Assembly (NCBI RefSeq): GCF_022747945.1
Contig: NZ_JALDST010000001.1
Coordinates: 3,968,001 to 4,032,000, forward strand
Direction: 5' to 3'
From: Micromonospora sp. R77
GTDB lineage: Bacteria > Actinomycetota > Actinomycetes > Mycobacteriales > Micromonosporaceae
Length of the DNA stretch: 64,000 bases
Part shown: piece after piece, positions 38,630 through 48,275 of the stretch
Numbering within the stretch: the first letter of the stretch is position 1
Layout: each line of letters opens with the position of its first letter
Program-made: the position numbers and the translations under genes
Notes under the pieces: generated by a model
The model's database searches: none
What the model was told of the DNA's origin: nothing
The model's input: the letters and a program-made list of their open reading frames with translations, nothing else

Positions 38630-39511
38630 GTGGTGGAGGAGCGGATCGGGGAGATCTTCCGGCGGGCCGGGATCAGCGGCAGCCTGCACGTGACCGACGT
38701 GGACGCCCCCGCGCGCGAGGTGGCGGTACGCGCCGACGAGTCGGTGGTGATCGCGTCGGTGTTCAAGATCCTGCTGGTGCTGGAGTTCGCCCGGCAGGTC
38801 GTCGCCGGTCAGCTCGACCCGGTGGAGCGGGTGCTGGTGCGGGCCGAGGACCGGTTGGGCGGGTGGGGCATCGCCGGCTGCTCCGACGACGTCGAGGTGT
38901 CGCTGCGCGACCTCGCGTACTTCGCCATGTCGGTCACCGACAACACCGCCGCCGACCTGCTGCTGCGCCGGGTCGGCGCGGACGTGCTGCCGATGCTCGC
39001 GGCGGAGCTGGAGCTGCCGCGTACCCGGATCGTCGGTGGTCCCCGGCAGTTGGTCGAGACGATGCTCGCCGACGTGGGGGCCCGCACCGAGGCGGAGTTC
39101 GCCCGGATCTTCCCCACCCTGTCCGACGAGCGGATCCGCGCGATGCGGGTGCTGGACCCGGCGCACACCACGTCGAGCACCGCCCGGGAGCTGACCCGGC
39201 TGGTGGCGTTGATCTGGCGGGACGAGGCCGGGCCGGCGGCCGCCTGCGCGATGGTGCGGGAGCTGATGGCCCGGCAGATCTTCTGGACCCGGCTCGCCGC
39301 CGGCTTCCCGCCCGGCGTCCGGGTCGCCGGGAAGACCGGCACCCTGCCCGGGCTGCACCTGGAGGCCGGGGCCGCCGAATACCCCGACGGCCGCCGGTAC
39401 GCCATCGCGGTCGTGGCCCGCATCGACGGGCTGAGCACCCGCCGGATCGACGTGGACCTGGCCATGGGGGAGGCGGCCCGGACCGCCGTGGAGGCCCTGC
39501 GGGGCGACTGA
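38630..39511 (+). CDS. Class A beta-lactamase-like serine hydrolase
   Basis: The 293-aa protein has the active-site SxxK (ASVFKI), an SDN-loop equivalent that reads TDN (SVTDNTAADLL), and the KTG triad (AGKTGTLPG). No canonical ExxLN omega-loop Glu is evident (RTEAEF is at the position). No signal peptide is seen, so the protein may be cytoplasmic. GTG 38630 (or 38633) is chosen from the gap after the divergent LysR gene. It could be a beta-lactamase relative with a different substrate. Confidence 0.75.
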   Translation: MVEERIGEIFRRAGISGSLHVTDVDAPAREVAVRADESVVIASVFKILLVLEFARQVVAGQLDPVERVLVRAEDRLGGWGIAGCSDDVEVSLRDLAYFAMSVTDNTAADLLLRRVGADVLPMLAAELELPRTRIVGGPRQLVETMLADVGARTEAEFARIFPTLSDERIRAMRVLDPAHTTSSTARELTRLVALIWRDEAGPAAACAMVRELMARQIFWTRLAAGFPPGVRVAGKTGTLPGLHLEAGAAEYPDGRRYAIAVVARIDGLSTRRIDVDLAMGEAARTAVEALRGD

Positions 39512-39555
39512 TTCCGCCCCGGGTGTCGCCCCTTCCCACCCCTGCTGACCTGCGC

Positions 39556-39575
39556 CGATATCGCTCCAGATATCG
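39556..39575 (+). promoter_or_regulatory. Palindromic operator upstream of the metallo-hydrolase gene
   Basis: Perfect arms CGATATC/GATATCG separated by 6 bp, about 90 bp upstream of the ATG at 39665. A regulator binding site is plausible. Confidence 0.45.
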
Positions 39576-39664
39576 ATGCCACGACCGCTGCGTCTTGGAC
39601 GCCGGTGGCCCGTCGGTGGTGGGGTGGACGGACCGATCACCGATCCGTACGGGGAGGACGCACC

Positions 39665-40657
39665 ATGTCCGAGCACCACACGTCCGGCTACCACCGCCGC
39701 CGCTTCCTGCGCGACGCCGCCGTGGGCACCGCCGCCGTCTCGGCCGGCGCCCTGGGCGTCACCGCACCGGCCCAGGCCACGCCGGCGGGCACCGCGCCGC
39801 TCGGTGCCCGTCGCGGCCGTCGCGCCGGTGCGGTCAGTTTCCGTTGGTGGGGTACGTCCGGCTGGCGCGTCGACATCGGCGACCGGACCGTCCTGGTCGA
39901 CCCCTACCTGAGCCGCTTCGACACCGGCCTGTTCCGGGGCGCCTTCGACCCGGCCACCCCGTTGACCGTGGACACCGCCGTGGTCGACGGGCACGTGGAC
40001 CGGGCGGAGAACGTGCTGGTCACGCACACCCACTGGGACCACTTCGCCGACGTGCCGCACATCGCCACCCGGACCGGCGCGCGGGTCTTCGGCACCCTCA
40101 CCGCCTATCACCTCGGGCTGGCGTCCGGGGTGCCCGCGGGGCAGCTCAGCCCGGTGCGGGGCGGCGAGGTGCTCGACTTCGGCGACTACACCGTGGCGGT
40201 GGTCAGCTCCCTGCACAGCCGGAACGCCGCCTACTCGGTGGCGTTCCCCGGCGTCCGGGTCACCACTCCGCCGACGCCCGCCACCATCGGTGACCTGCCC
40301 GAGGGCGACACGTTGGCGTACCAGATCCGGGTGGCCGACGGCCCGGCGGTCTTCTTCATGGGGGCCAGCGACCTCAACGAGCGCAACCTGGCCGGCCTCG
40401 CCCCGGACGTGGCGATGGTCGCCTCGGCCGCGACCACCTCGACCGCCGACTACGTGCCCCGCCTGATGGCGGCGCTGGACCACCCGAAGGTCGTGGTGCC
40501 GGTGCACTGGGACAACTTCGAGACCCCGCTGACCAACCCGCCGACCGTCGCGCCGAGCGACCGCAAGCGCCTCGACGACCTGATCGCCGCGGTCCGCAGG
40601 GCCTCCCCGCGCAGCCGCGTCCTGGTGCCCGAGTACGACACCGCCTACCACTTCTAA
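39665..40657 (+). CDS. Tat-exported metallo-beta-lactamase-fold hydrolase
   Basis: The 330-aa protein has a twin-arginine signal (HRRRFLRDAAVGTAAVSAGALGV). The MBL core has DIGDRTVLVDPYL, THTHWDHFADVP (HxHxDH variant with Trp), SSLHSRNA and a late VPVHWDNF His. The group resembles UlaG/lactonase-like exported hydrolases. ATG 39665 follows GGGGAGGA. The end overlaps the convergent DUF1697 gene by 4 bp. Confidence 0.85.
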   Translation: MSEHHTSGYHRRRFLRDAAVGTAAVSAGALGVTAPAQATPAGTAPLGARRGRRAGAVSFRWWGTSGWRVDIGDRTVLVDPYLSRFDTGLFRGAFDPATPLTVDTAVVDGHVDRAENVLVTHTHWDHFADVPHIATRTGARVFGTLTAYHLGLASGVPAGQLSPVRGGEVLDFGDYTVAVVSSLHSRNAAYSVAFPGVRVTTPPTPATIGDLPEGDTLAYQIRVADGPAVFFMGASDLNERNLAGLAPDVAMVASAATTSTADYVPRLMAALDHPKVVVPVHWDNFETPLTNPPTVAPSDRKRLDDLIAAVRRASPRSRVLVPEYDTAYHF

Positions 40658-41205
40658 CCGGCGGTCAGGTCCCGGAGGGCGCAGACCGACTTCCAGTTAC
40701 GGGTGGTCGCCACCACGCCGAGCTTCTTCTCCAGGTGGGTGTTGGTGAACTTCGTCCGCCCGTACCCACCGTCGGGGAAGTGCAGGTGTATCTCCCGGCC
40801 GTCCACGGTGTACTCGACGTTCTCCCCGGTCGGCGCGGTCAGCTCGGCGACCCGCGCCGCCGGGGGTGGGGCCGACAGGAAGGCCACCAGCAGCCGCGTC
40901 GGGTCGTCCTGCTGTTTCGCGTACGGGCTGGCCGTGGTGACCGCCGCCAGTTCGGCGCCGCTGCGGACCAGCACCGGCACGCGCAGGCCCAACTCGTCGG
41001 CGAGCACCCGCTCGATGCCCCGGGCCAGCTCCACCGGGTCGGTCACCGGGCTGCCGAAGACCACGTTGCCGCTCTGCAGGTAGGTCCGGACGTCGGTGTG
41101 CCCGAGGTCGGCGACGAGCCGCCGCAGGTCGGCCATCGCGAGCCGGGTGCTGCCGACGTTGACGCCGCGCAGCAGGGCGGCGTACCGGGTGGTGTCCTCG
41201 GCCAT
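40654..41205 (-). CDS. DUF1697 family protein
   Basis: The 183-aa product has the family layout: ALLRGVNVGSTRLAMADLRRLVADLG, then RTYLQSGNVVFGS, and near the end KFTNTHLEKKLGVVATTRNWKSV. The function of this widespread alpha/beta protein is unknown. It stands alone, convergent with the exported hydrolase. Confidence 0.85.
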   Translation of the reverse strand: MAEDTTRYAALLRGVNVGSTRLAMADLRRLVADLGHTDVRTYLQSGNVVFGSPVTDPVELARGIERVLADELGLRVPVLVRSGAELAAVTTASPYAKQQDDPTRLLVAFLSAPPPAARVAELTAPTGENVEYTVDGREIHLHFPDGGYGRTKFTNTHLEKKLGVVATTRNWKSVCALRDLTAG

Positions 41206-41284
41206 CCGGGCCTCCTCGGGTCACTGGTCCTCGCCGCCAGCCTAGGGCCCCGACCGGCCCGGACGCGGGTGGCGCGGGGCGCCG

Positions 41285-42208
41285 TCAGGCGTCGTACCGG
41301 AAGTGTGCCGGCGGCCCGCCCTCCGGGCAGGCCCGGCGGGGCGTCTGCGCACACGCGATCCAGTGGTCGCCGCCCGGGGGTACCTGGTAGGTCCGCAGTC
41401 CGGGTGCTGCGGTCGTGACGAAGTTCCGACCCCGGTCGGTCACCTCGACCCGCTTCCGTTTCCCGGCGACCACCAGGTCGAGTTCGAGAGTCCACTCCAC
41501 CGTGCCGGTGGTGAACGCGGTCAGGTCGAACACCTCGGTCTCGCCCTTGGCGAGGGTGAACCCGAACAGTGGCCGGCGCCCCTCGATCAGGGTGCGGTAG
41601 CGGGCGGCCGGCTGGGGAGCGTCCAGGTCCATCTCGATGTCCCGTGGTTCGGCGGCCCCCTGCTGGCCGCCGCAGCGCAGTTGCACACCGGCCGGTTCCG
41701 GAGTTTGGCTGCGCCGGATCACGCGGGCACGCAGGTTGTCGATCAGCACCCCCTGGTCGCCGGCGCCCTGCACGACGACGCGCACCCGGCTCACCTTGTG
41801 ATCGACCGCGCCGAGGGCGCGCGCCCAGTCGATCAGCGTCGCGCAGCCCACCGGTGGATCACCGGAGGGCCGGGCGTCCTTCGGCAGCACCATGGCGAAC
41901 TCAGCGGTGCCCCAGGTGTCCACGGTGGCCGGATTCGCCACGACGTGTACCGCGACGACCTGCGGGTCCAGCTGGTCGATCCACCGGGGCACATAGATGG
42001 CCGCGACGGCGCCGAGAAGGGCGGCTACCGCAGTGCTCAGCACGGACCGCCAGGCCCGATGCAACGATCCCAGCACCCGGCGCAGTCGCGGTACGGGCTG
42101 GTCGCCGTCCGGTTTGTCCTGGTCCGCTGCCGGGCGCCCGCCCCGGACCGCCTTCTTCCGGTCCGGACCGCTGGTGGCGCGCCGCCGTTTCGTTCTGCCG
42201 CCGCTCAC
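41285..42208 (-). CDS. Single-pass membrane protein, unknown function
   Basis: The 307-aa product has a basic cytoplasmic start (SGGRTKRRRATSGPDRKKA), one membrane helix (VLSTAVAALLGAVAAIYV) and a large extracellular beta-rich domain with Cys residues (VGCATLIDW; CGGQQGA; CAQTPRRACPEGG). The GTG at 42208 overlaps the stop of the upstream lipoprotein gene (GTGA), so the two are coupled. Longer starts would run into that gene. Confidence 0.7.
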   Translation of the reverse strand: MSGGRTKRRRATSGPDRKKAVRGGRPAADQDKPDGDQPVPRLRRVLGSLHRAWRSVLSTAVAALLGAVAAIYVPRWIDQLDPQVVAVHVVANPATVDTWGTAEFAMVLPKDARPSGDPPVGCATLIDWARALGAVDHKVSRVRVVVQGAGDQGVLIDNLRARVIRRSQTPEPAGVQLRCGGQQGAAEPRDIEMDLDAPQPAARYRTLIEGRRPLFGFTLAKGETEVFDLTAFTTGTVEWTLELDLVVAGKRKRVEVTDRGRNFVTTAAPGLRTYQVPPGGDHWIACAQTPRRACPEGGPPAHFRYDA

Positions 42209-43329
42209 GACCCGGATCCCTGCCACGAACCCGCCAGCTTGCCGTCCGGGACCGACCACACGTGGCCGTACTCCGGACCGGCCAGCAGCCAGCCGCCGTC
42301 CTCGGTGAACTCCAACTCGGTGGGGTTCACGGCCGGTGTGGCTCCAGGAGCCACCGCCGGCACCTTCCAGTGTCCCAGCTCCTGGGGAGGGCCCGGATCC
42401 CAGAGCACCACTTCGTCGTTCAGGGTCAGGAAGGCCACGTGCCGGGCCTGCCGGTCCACCGTGCTGGTCAGGGTGCTACCGCAGGCGCAGAGCCGCCACT
42501 GGAATGTCTGCTCGTCCGGCAGCCAGACCAGGAAACCCTCCTGGCCGGCGATCACCACCCGCTTTCCGCCATCGACCACGGCCAGCCCCGCTACGTACAA
42601 GATCACACCCGGATCGCTCGGGACCTCGATGCGCGATGGAAGCGGCGAGACGATCTCACGGCGACCGTGCAGATCGTGGAGCCAGTAGCGGCTGTTGTCC
42701 CGTTCGTCGAACAGTTCGACCACCAGATGGCCGCTGTCGGCCGAGAAGCGCAACCTGCCGGGGCGCGGCTGGGGTTCGCCGTCCGGCCGCTTCACCTCCT
42801 CGGGCAGAGGCAGCGCCCTGGGCTCCTTCGTGGTGAATTCGTAGAGGACCACCGAGTCCGGTAGTCCGACCGCGAGGTATCGCCCGTCGGGAGAGAAGTC
42901 CATGCTGATCCGGGCGCCTTCGGCGCCGGTGCCGAACCGGTCGAACTCCTCTCCGGCGGCGGTGGAGATGATCACCCAGTCGCCGGCCAGCCGGGCCTGA
43001 TACCTACCGTCCCGGGTGAGCTGGGCGCCGGCGAGACTCCGACGGGCCAGGTCGAACTCAGGACCGGGCGGCCCCGCGCTGCTGACCGTCGGCTCGACGA
43101 TCTGATCGGTGCCGTCCAGTCGGGTCGGCTCCGGTTCGGCGGTGCAACCGGCGAGCAGCAGACCCACCAGTCCGGCGAACACGGCCCGCGTCGGCCAGGC
43201 TCTCGCCGCCGCCCGGCAAGCCGACGGTGCCGCGCGCGGGGGAGGACGCCGACCCGCCGGTGTGCCGGCCCGCCCGGACCGCCGGAGCGGTCGGCGCGGG
43301 CCGCGCATGGCCGCCGCTTGCCACAGCAC
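42205..43329 (-). CDS. Lipoprotein with WD40-like repeats
   Basis: The 374-aa protein has an N-terminal signal with lipobox LLAGC at about residue 62. The mature part has repeated SPDGRYLAVG-, SADSGHLVVEL-, VDGGKRVVIAG- and TEDGGWLLAG-type blades typical of beta-propeller sensors. GTG 43329 follows GGAGG; an ATG seven codons later is possible. It is translationally coupled to the membrane protein at 41285, suggesting a cell-surface pair. Confidence 0.75.
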   Translation of the reverse strand: MLWQAAAMRGPRRPLRRSGRAGTPAGRRPPPRAAPSACRAAARAWPTRAVFAGLVGLLLAGCTAEPEPTRLDGTDQIVEPTVSSAGPPGPEFDLARRSLAGAQLTRDGRYQARLAGDWVIISTAAGEEFDRFGTGAEGARISMDFSPDGRYLAVGLPDSVVLYEFTTKEPRALPLPEEVKRPDGEPQPRPGRLRFSADSGHLVVELFDERDNSRYWLHDLHGRREIVSPLPSRIEVPSDPGVILYVAGLAVVDGGKRVVIAGQEGFLVWLPDEQTFQWRLCACGSTLTSTVDRQARHVAFLTLNDEVVLWDPGPPQELGHWKVPAVAPGATPAVNPTELEFTEDGGWLLAGPEYGHVWSVPDGKLAGSWQGSGS

Positions 43330-43492
43330 CAGTGCGCCTCCAGTGATCCACTATGGCCACTCGTATCGCTCAGGCATTCTATCCTTCGGTGGCAATTGGT
43401 CCGTATGGCGGAATACTGACATTTCGCTGCTCGATGGCGTTGACAGTCCACCATCAGGCGCAGGGGCCGCTCAGTGGGTCGCGCGGTGACGG

Positions 43493-43930
43493 TCAGCGTT
43501 GCCGGATGGCGGTGGAGTTGAGCCGGTAGCCGATGGTGCGGTCGACGATCCGGTCGATCAGATCGGCCTTGCGCAGTCCACCGATGCCCCGCAGTCCGGC
43601 GTGCGTCGCCAGCGCCCGCAGTTCCCGCGCCGTCCACGACGCCAGGTACGCCGTACCCTCGTCGCGCCGCGACATGACGGTCAGCGCCGCGTGCGCGACG
43701 GCCGGGTCCACAACGGACGCCGTCGGGACCGGGGACGCCGCCGGGACCGGGGGAGCGGCCTGGGCCGGGGACGGCGGTCCGGCCAGGGTGGGCGGTCCGG
43801 CCGGGGGTGGTGGGGTGGGGAGGAGGGCGAGTCGGGCGCGGCCGGCGGCCAGCTCGGTGACCTCGGCGGCGGTCAGGCCGGTGAGGAACTCGGCGACCCG
43901 GGCCAGTACGGCGAGCGACGGATCGGTCAT
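43493..43930 (-). CDS. ParA-associated protein with Rho_N/SAP-like domain
   Basis: The 145-aa product has an acidic N-terminal helix (AEFLTGLTAAEVTELAAG), a Pro/Ala linker, and a C-terminal LASWTARELRALATHAGLRGIGGLRKADLIDRI typical of Rho N-terminal or SAP nucleic-acid-binding domains. It overlaps the ParA gene by four bases (ATGA), so it is likely to act as the partner or adaptor in place of ParB. Confidence 0.75.
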   Translation of the reverse strand: MTDPSLAVLARVAEFLTGLTAAEVTELAAGRARLALLPTPPPPAGPPTLAGPPSPAQAAPPVPAASPVPTASVVDPAVAHAALTVMSRRDEGTAYLASWTARELRALATHAGLRGIGGLRKADLIDRIVDRTIGYRLNSTAIRQR

Positions 43931-44859
43931 GCCGCTGCCCCCGCCGGCTGGAGGTGGGCGAGGAACTCCGTGGTGATCTGTTGCAGCTCGTCGCGGACCG
44001 CCGGAGCGGTGACCCGGTCCCGCAGTACCACCGGCACCCCGCGCGGGGTGTTCGCGGCGAAGAGCGTGACGTTCTCCCGCAGCGCGGTCGGGAAGACCGG
44101 TACGCCGAGCGCCCGCACCTGGTCCATGTAGCCCTGGTGCGCGGCGATCGGTCGCTGCGCCATCAGCTGGATCATGGTGAACACCACGCCCGCGATGTCC
44201 GGGGCCACCTTGTGGTGCCGGCGGATGGTGGCGAACCGCCGCGCGTCGGCGTTGTAGCGGTCGACCAGCTCCCGGACGTTGCCGTGCAGGTAGTCGATGC
44301 CGAGGGTGGACAGGTAGTCGGCCTTCGCCGGGATGAGCAGGTGGTCACTGGCGATGATCGCCGACTGGGTGACCACGTTGAAGTTCGGCGGACAGTCGAT
44401 CAGCACCAGGTCGTACGGATGCAGCGCCTCGTCGTGCAGGCCCTCGGCGAGCGAGCCGCGCACCCGGAACAGCTCGGCGTCGTACTCGTCGCCGTCCGCC
44501 ACACCCCGGGCCAGCGCCAGGTCGATGTCGACGAGCTGGAGGTGCGAGGCGATGAGGTCGAGCCGGCCGGCGCCCTTCAGGCGGGCGTTCACCGGGCCCG
44601 GGGAGACCACCAGTTCACCGAGGGTGACGCCCGGGCTGTCCCCGCGCAGCCCGTCGTACCAGCGCTTGACCGTCCGGCCGTCGCGCAGCCGGTCCCGCCA
44701 GTCGTCCGGGTCGTAGAAGCTGAAGGTCAGGCTGGCCTGCGGATCCAGGTCGACCAGCAGCACCTTCATCCCCCGGTTGGCCAACTCGGCCCCGAGGTTG
44801 GCGGTCATGGTGGTCTTACCCACCCCGCCCTTGTAGTTGATCACCGAAACGACGTACAC
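43927..44859 (-). CDS. ParA family ATPase
   Basis: The 310-aa protein has the deviant Walker [29 protein letters not shown], and [12 protein letters not shown]. The insertion regions fit plasmid-type ParA/Soj-like proteins. GTG 44859 follows GGAGGTG. No ParB gene is adjacent; the overlapping Rho_N/SAP-like gene is the likely partner. It is divergent (127 bp) from the AAA ATPase, forming the left arm of the 43.5-48.9 kb locus. Confidence 0.88.
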   Translation of the reverse strand: MYVVSVINYKGGVGKTTMTANLGAELANRGMKVLLVDLDPQASLTFSFYDPDDWRDRLRDGRTVKRWYDGLRGDSPGVTLGELVVSPGPVNARLKGAGRLDLIASHLQLVDIDLALARGVADGDEYDAELFRVRGSLAEGLHDEALHPYDLVLIDCPPNFNVVTQSAIIASDHLLIPAKADYLSTLGIDYLHGNVRELVDRYNADARRFATIRRHHKVAPDIAGVVFTMIQLMAQRPIAAHQGYMDQVRALGVPVFPTALRENVTLFAANTPRGVPVVLRDRVTAPAVRDELQQITTEFLAHLQPAGAAA

Positions 44860-44986
44860 CGGTGGCACACCTCCCCAGACGGGGAACGGTAACGCCTCGG
44901 CGACGACCGGCGACAGACCGCCGTACCGGACGGCCGGTGCTAAAGTCTGCGCGGCTCGGGGTGCTGCGCGGGGGGAGGCAACCACC

Positions 44987-46609
44987 ATGGCCACGTTCCG
45001 TGACACGCTGTCCCAGCTCCTCAAGGCCCGGATCCCGGTGCTGCTCGTCGAGTCGTACGAGGAGCAGCGGGTGATCGCCGAGATCGCCGCGGTGGCCCAC
45101 GACGCCGCCCGGGTGCGGACCCCGCGCCGGCTCTGGACCTGGTCGGCCACCCGCGGCCTGCTCTCCCCGGACGGCGCCACCCGCCAGGGCACCACCGACC
45201 CGGCCGCCGCCCTCGACGCGGCCCTGCGGCTCGACGAACCCGCCGTCGTCGTCCTCACCGACCTGCACCCTGCCCTCGGTGGCAGCGGCCGGCCCGCCGA
45301 ACCCGGCGTGGTACGCCGGCTGCGCGACCTGGCCGTCGCCTACCGCACCGGTCCCGTGCCGCGCACCCTCGTGCTGGTCTCCCCGGTGCCGCACCTGCCG
45401 GTCGAGCTGGCCAAGGACGTCACCGTGGTGGACTTCCCGCTCCCCACCGAGCCGGAGATCCGCGCCGTCCTCGACGGCATGATCGCCGCGAACGCGACCA
45501 GCGGCCGGATCCGCATCGACCTCGACGAGGCCGGCCGGGAACGGCTCGCCAAGGCCGCCCTCGGCCTCACCCTGCACGAGGCGGAGAACGCCTTCGCCCG
45601 CGCCATGGTGGACGACGGTGTGCTCGACGCCCGCGACCTGGGCGTGGTGCACGAGGAGAAACGGCAGGCCGTGCGCCGCTCCGGGCTGCTGGAGTTCGTG
45701 GAGGAGAGCGTCGCCCTCACCGACGTCGGCGGCCTGGAGAACCTGAAGCGCTGGCTGGCCCGACGGGACGGCTCCTGGCTCGCCGAAGCCGCCCGGTACG
45801 GCCTGCCGGCACCCCGCGGGGTGCTCATCACCGGCGTGCCGGGCTGCGGCAAGTCGATGACCGCGAAGGCCGTCGCCGCCGCCTGGCACCTGCCGCTGCT
45901 CCGGCTCGACATCGGCAAGGTCTTCGCCGGCCTGGTCGGCTCCAGCGAACAGAACATGCGCGCCGCCATCCGCACCGCCGAGGCCGTCGCGCCCTGCGTG
46001 CTCTGGCTCGACGAGATCGAGAAGGGCTTCGCCGGCGGCCCCGGCGACTCCGGCACCTCCGCCCGGGTGTTCGGCTCCTTCCTCACCTGGATGCAGGAGA
46101 AGACCCGACCGGTCTTCGTCATCGCCACCGCCAACGACTTCGCCGGCCTGCCGCCGGAACTGCTCCGCAAGGGACGCTTCGACGAGATCTTCTTCGTCGA
46201 CCTGCCGACCCGCGCCGAGCGCGCGGCGATCTGGGCGCTGCACGTCGGCCGGCGGCTGCGGCACCCGGCGGTGGCCGGGGCGCTCACCGTCGACCACGCC
46301 CTGCTCACCGAGCTGGCCGAGCTGAGCGACGGCTACTCCGGCGCCGAGATCGAACAGGCCGTCGTCGGCGCGCTCTACGACGCGTACGCGGAGCGCCGGC
46401 CGCTGCGCCGCGACGACCTGTTGCGCGCACTGGTCAACATGGTCCCGTTGAGCGTCACCCAGGCCGAGAAGCTGGACGCCGTACGCGGCTGGGCGCAGAA
46501 CCGGGCCGTCGCGGCGACCGCCGCCGAGGACTGGGACCTCGACCCGCCGACCGCCGCCGGTCCGGGCCGTCCGGGCGGCCCGCACGGCGGGCGGGCCGTG
46601 GAGTTCTGA
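44987..46609 (+). CDS. AAA+ ATPase of the Ycf46 type
   Basis: The 540-aa protein has an N-terminal Ycf46-like region ([36 protein letters not shown]) and a C-terminal AAA module: Walker [19 protein letters not shown], Walker [12 protein letters not shown], sensor ATANDF and the arginine finger in [10 protein letters not shown]. Ycf46 proteins of cyanobacteria and plastids are linked to stress and photosynthetic regulation; the bacterial role is unknown. ATG 44987 follows GGGGGAGG. It leads the operon with DUF1257, DUF2997, HhH and radical SAM genes. Confidence 0.85.
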   Translation: MATFRDTLSQLLKARIPVLLVESYEEQRVIAEIAAVAHDAARVRTPRRLWTWSATRGLLSPDGATRQGTTDPAAALDAALRLDEPAVVVLTDLHPALGGSGRPAEPGVVRRLRDLAVAYRTGPVPRTLVLVSPVPHLPVELAKDVTVVDFPLPTEPEIRAVLDGMIAANATSGRIRIDLDEAGRERLAKAALGLTLHEAENAFARAMVDDGVLDARDLGVVHEEKRQAVRRSGLLEFVEESVALTDVGGLENLKRWLARRDGSWLAEAARYGLPAPRGVLITGVPGCGKSMTAKAVAAAWHLPLLRLDIGKVFAGLVGSSEQNMRAAIRTAEAVAPCVLWLDEIEKGFAGGPGDSGTSARVFGSFLTWMQEKTRPVFVIATANDFAGLPPELLRKGRFDEIFFVDLPTRAERAAIWALHVGRRLRHPAVAGALTVDHALLTELAELSDGYSGAEIEQAVVGALYDAYAERRPLRRDDLLRALVNMVPLSVTQAEKLDAVRGWAQNRAVAATAAEDWDLDPPTAAGPGRPGGPHGGRAVEF

Positions 46610-46640
46610 TGTCCGCCACCGAACCGAGGGGAGTGCTCCG

Positions 46641-47096
46641 GTGAGCATCTCGCTGATACTCGTGCCGCTCGCGGTGGCCACCGTCGCCGCCGCGCACGCC
46701 GCCACCGCCGACCGCGACGACGAGGGCCGGACCATCTGCCAGGTGCAGACCCGGATGCGGGACGAGACGCTGCTCGCCGGCGCGCTGCGCGACACCGGCG
46801 CCGCCGTCGCCGCCGACCAGGCCGCGATCACCGCCGACTGGCAGGGGGTACGCGCCGAGTTCCGGCGCGGAACCGACGGCGTCTGGACCGCGCACCTCAC
46901 CGGCGACGTCGACGAGGAGCGGGCGGTGGCGATCGTCCGGTCGGTCGACGCGGCGTACGGGCGGCAGGTGCAGCGGGCGGTGCTCGACCGGCTGCGCGCC
47001 CAGGCCCCCGCCGCCGGGCTGCGACTGGAGTCCGAGCAGGTCACCGAGGACGCCTCGGTACGCCTGGTCTTCGCCGTCGACGGTCGGTCGGCATGA
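46641..47096 (+). CDS. DUF1257 (Ycf35-like) protein
   Basis: The 151-aa product has a hydrophobic N-terminus (ISLILVPLAVATVAAAHA) and then the Ycf35-like pattern CQVQTRMRDETLLAGALRDTGA...VQRAVLDRLRAQAPAAGLRLESEQVTEDASVRLVF. In cyanobacteria DUF1257 genes cluster with DUF2997 (recollection), as here. GTG 46641 follows GAGGGGAG. Its stop overlaps the next start by four bases (ATGA). Function unknown. Confidence 0.7.
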   Translation: MSISLILVPLAVATVAAAHAATADRDDEGRTICQVQTRMRDETLLAGALRDTGAAVAADQAAITADWQGVRAEFRRGTDGVWTAHLTGDVDEERAVAIVRSVDAAYGRQVQRAVLDRLRAQAPAAGLRLESEQVTEDASVRLVFAVDGRSA

Positions 47097-47305
47097 GCGA
47101 CCGCCCCCGGGTCGAGGTGACCGTGCACCCGGACGGTTCGGTGACCGCGCAGACCCACGACGTGCTCGGTGAGCGCTGCCTGGACTACGTGGCGGTGCTG
47201 GAGGACCTGCTCGCGGCGCGGGCGGTCGACAGCGCGTACACCGCCGACCTGACCCGGACCGCGGTCACCGGGTGGCAGGAGGAGCGCGATGTCGACCGGG
47301 CCTGA
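47093..47305 (+). CDS. DUF2997 small protein
   Basis: The 70-aa product matches the DUF2997 layout: VEVTVHPDGSVTAQTHDVLGERCLDYVAVLEDLL, with the conserved GxxC. It is coupled to the preceding DUF1257 gene (ATGA) and overlaps the following membrane-HhH gene by 17 bp. The partnership of DUF1257 with DUF2997 is conserved, but the activity is not known. Confidence 0.75.
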   Translation: MSDRPRVEVTVHPDGSVTAQTHDVLGERCLDYVAVLEDLLAARAVDSAYTADLTRTAVTGWQEERDVDRA

Positions 47306-48275
47306 CGGGGGTTGGCCGCCGTTCCCGTCCGGCCCGCCCCCGGGTGCCTACGGCCCGGGTGCTGCCGCCACCCCGGTCGCCGTCACCGCCAACCGGGCGG
47401 CCAGCTGGAAGTGGCGGCTGCTGCACAGCTGGTGGCTGCTGATACCCGCGCTGGGCCTCGGCTGCCTGGGCGGCATCGGTCTGATCTACGTCGGGGTACG
47501 GGCCCGCCGGCCGGCCTGGTGGATCGCGGGCATCGGCTACCTGGTGCTGGGCTGGGCCGCCTTCGTGACCATCGGCGAGGCCGAGAAGCGCACCGTGCTC
47601 ATCAACGTGGCGACCGCGGCGTGCCTGGTGATCTGGCTCGCCGGCCTCGTGCACGCGCTGGTGATCAACCCGGCCTGGCTGCGCTGGCGGGCCGGCTACC
47701 GGCCCTGGTACCAGCAGCCGCCCGGCTGGGCCGGCCCACCGCCGGTCGCGCCGTACCAGGGCTGGCCGCCTCCGCCGGCCGCGACCGGCTGGGGCGGTCA
47801 CCCGGCCCCGGGCAGCCCGGTCGGGTCCGCCTTCCCGCCGGTCTCCGCGCCGCCGGGCCAGCCGGCCGTCCCGGCCTACCCTCCGGTCGTCGGTCCGCCG
47901 GGCGACCCGACCGCCGCAGGCTTCCCACCGGCGGACCCCACGGCGGCGGTACCGCAGCAGCCGTGGGCAGCGCCGACGCCGCCCGGCTCGCCGGTGGCAC
48001 CAGTACCGGTGTCGCCGGCCGGTTCCACGCTGGATGTGAACACCGCCGGGGCGGAGCAGTTCGCCGCGCTGCCCGGCTTCGACGCCGCCCGGGTGCACCG
48101 GGTGCTCGCCGAGCGCGACGCCCGACGGGGCTATGGCAGCGTCGCCGAGTTCGTCGCCGCGGCGCACCTCGCCCCGCACGAGTACGCCCGGCTGCGGGAC
48201 GTGCTGGTCTGCGTGCCGCCGGCCGGTCCCGCCACACCTCCGGGGCAGGCGCATGGACGCGTACTCGATCTCTGA
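47289..48275 (+). CDS. Membrane protein with ComEA-like helix-hairpin-helix
   Basis: The 328-aa protein has about three membrane helices at residues 40-125 (WWLLIPALGLGCLGGIGLIYVG; WWIAGIGYLVLGWAAFV; LVIWLAGLVHALVI), a long Pro/Gly-rich linker (about 135-250) and a C-terminal HhH domain STLDVNTAGAEQFAALPGFDAARV. That domain could bind DNA or act as a scaffold at the membrane. Its start overlaps the DUF2997 gene and its end overlaps the radical SAM gene by 23 bp, so it is firmly part of the operon. Confidence 0.8.
   Translation: MSTGPDGGWPPFPSGPPPGAYGPGAAATPVAVTANRAASWKWRLLHSWWLLIPALGLGCLGGIGLIYVGVRARRPAWWIAGIGYLVLGWAAFVTIGEAEKRTVLINVATAACLVIWLAGLVHALVINPAWLRWRAGYRPWYQQPPGWAGPPPVAPYQGWPPPPAATGWGGHPAPGSPVGSAFPPVSAPPGQPAVPAYPPVVGPPGDPTAAGFPPADPTAAVPQQPWAAPTPPGSPVAPVPVSPAGSTLDVNTAGAEQFAALPGFDAARVHRVLAERDARRGYGSVAEFVAAAHLAPHEYARLRDVLVCVPPAGPATPPGQAHGRVLDL

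Noticed and set aside
43927..44859. Plasmid partition locus
   Set aside because: ParA is present, but there is no ParB, parS cluster or replication gene; it reads better as part of the divergent unknown locus.
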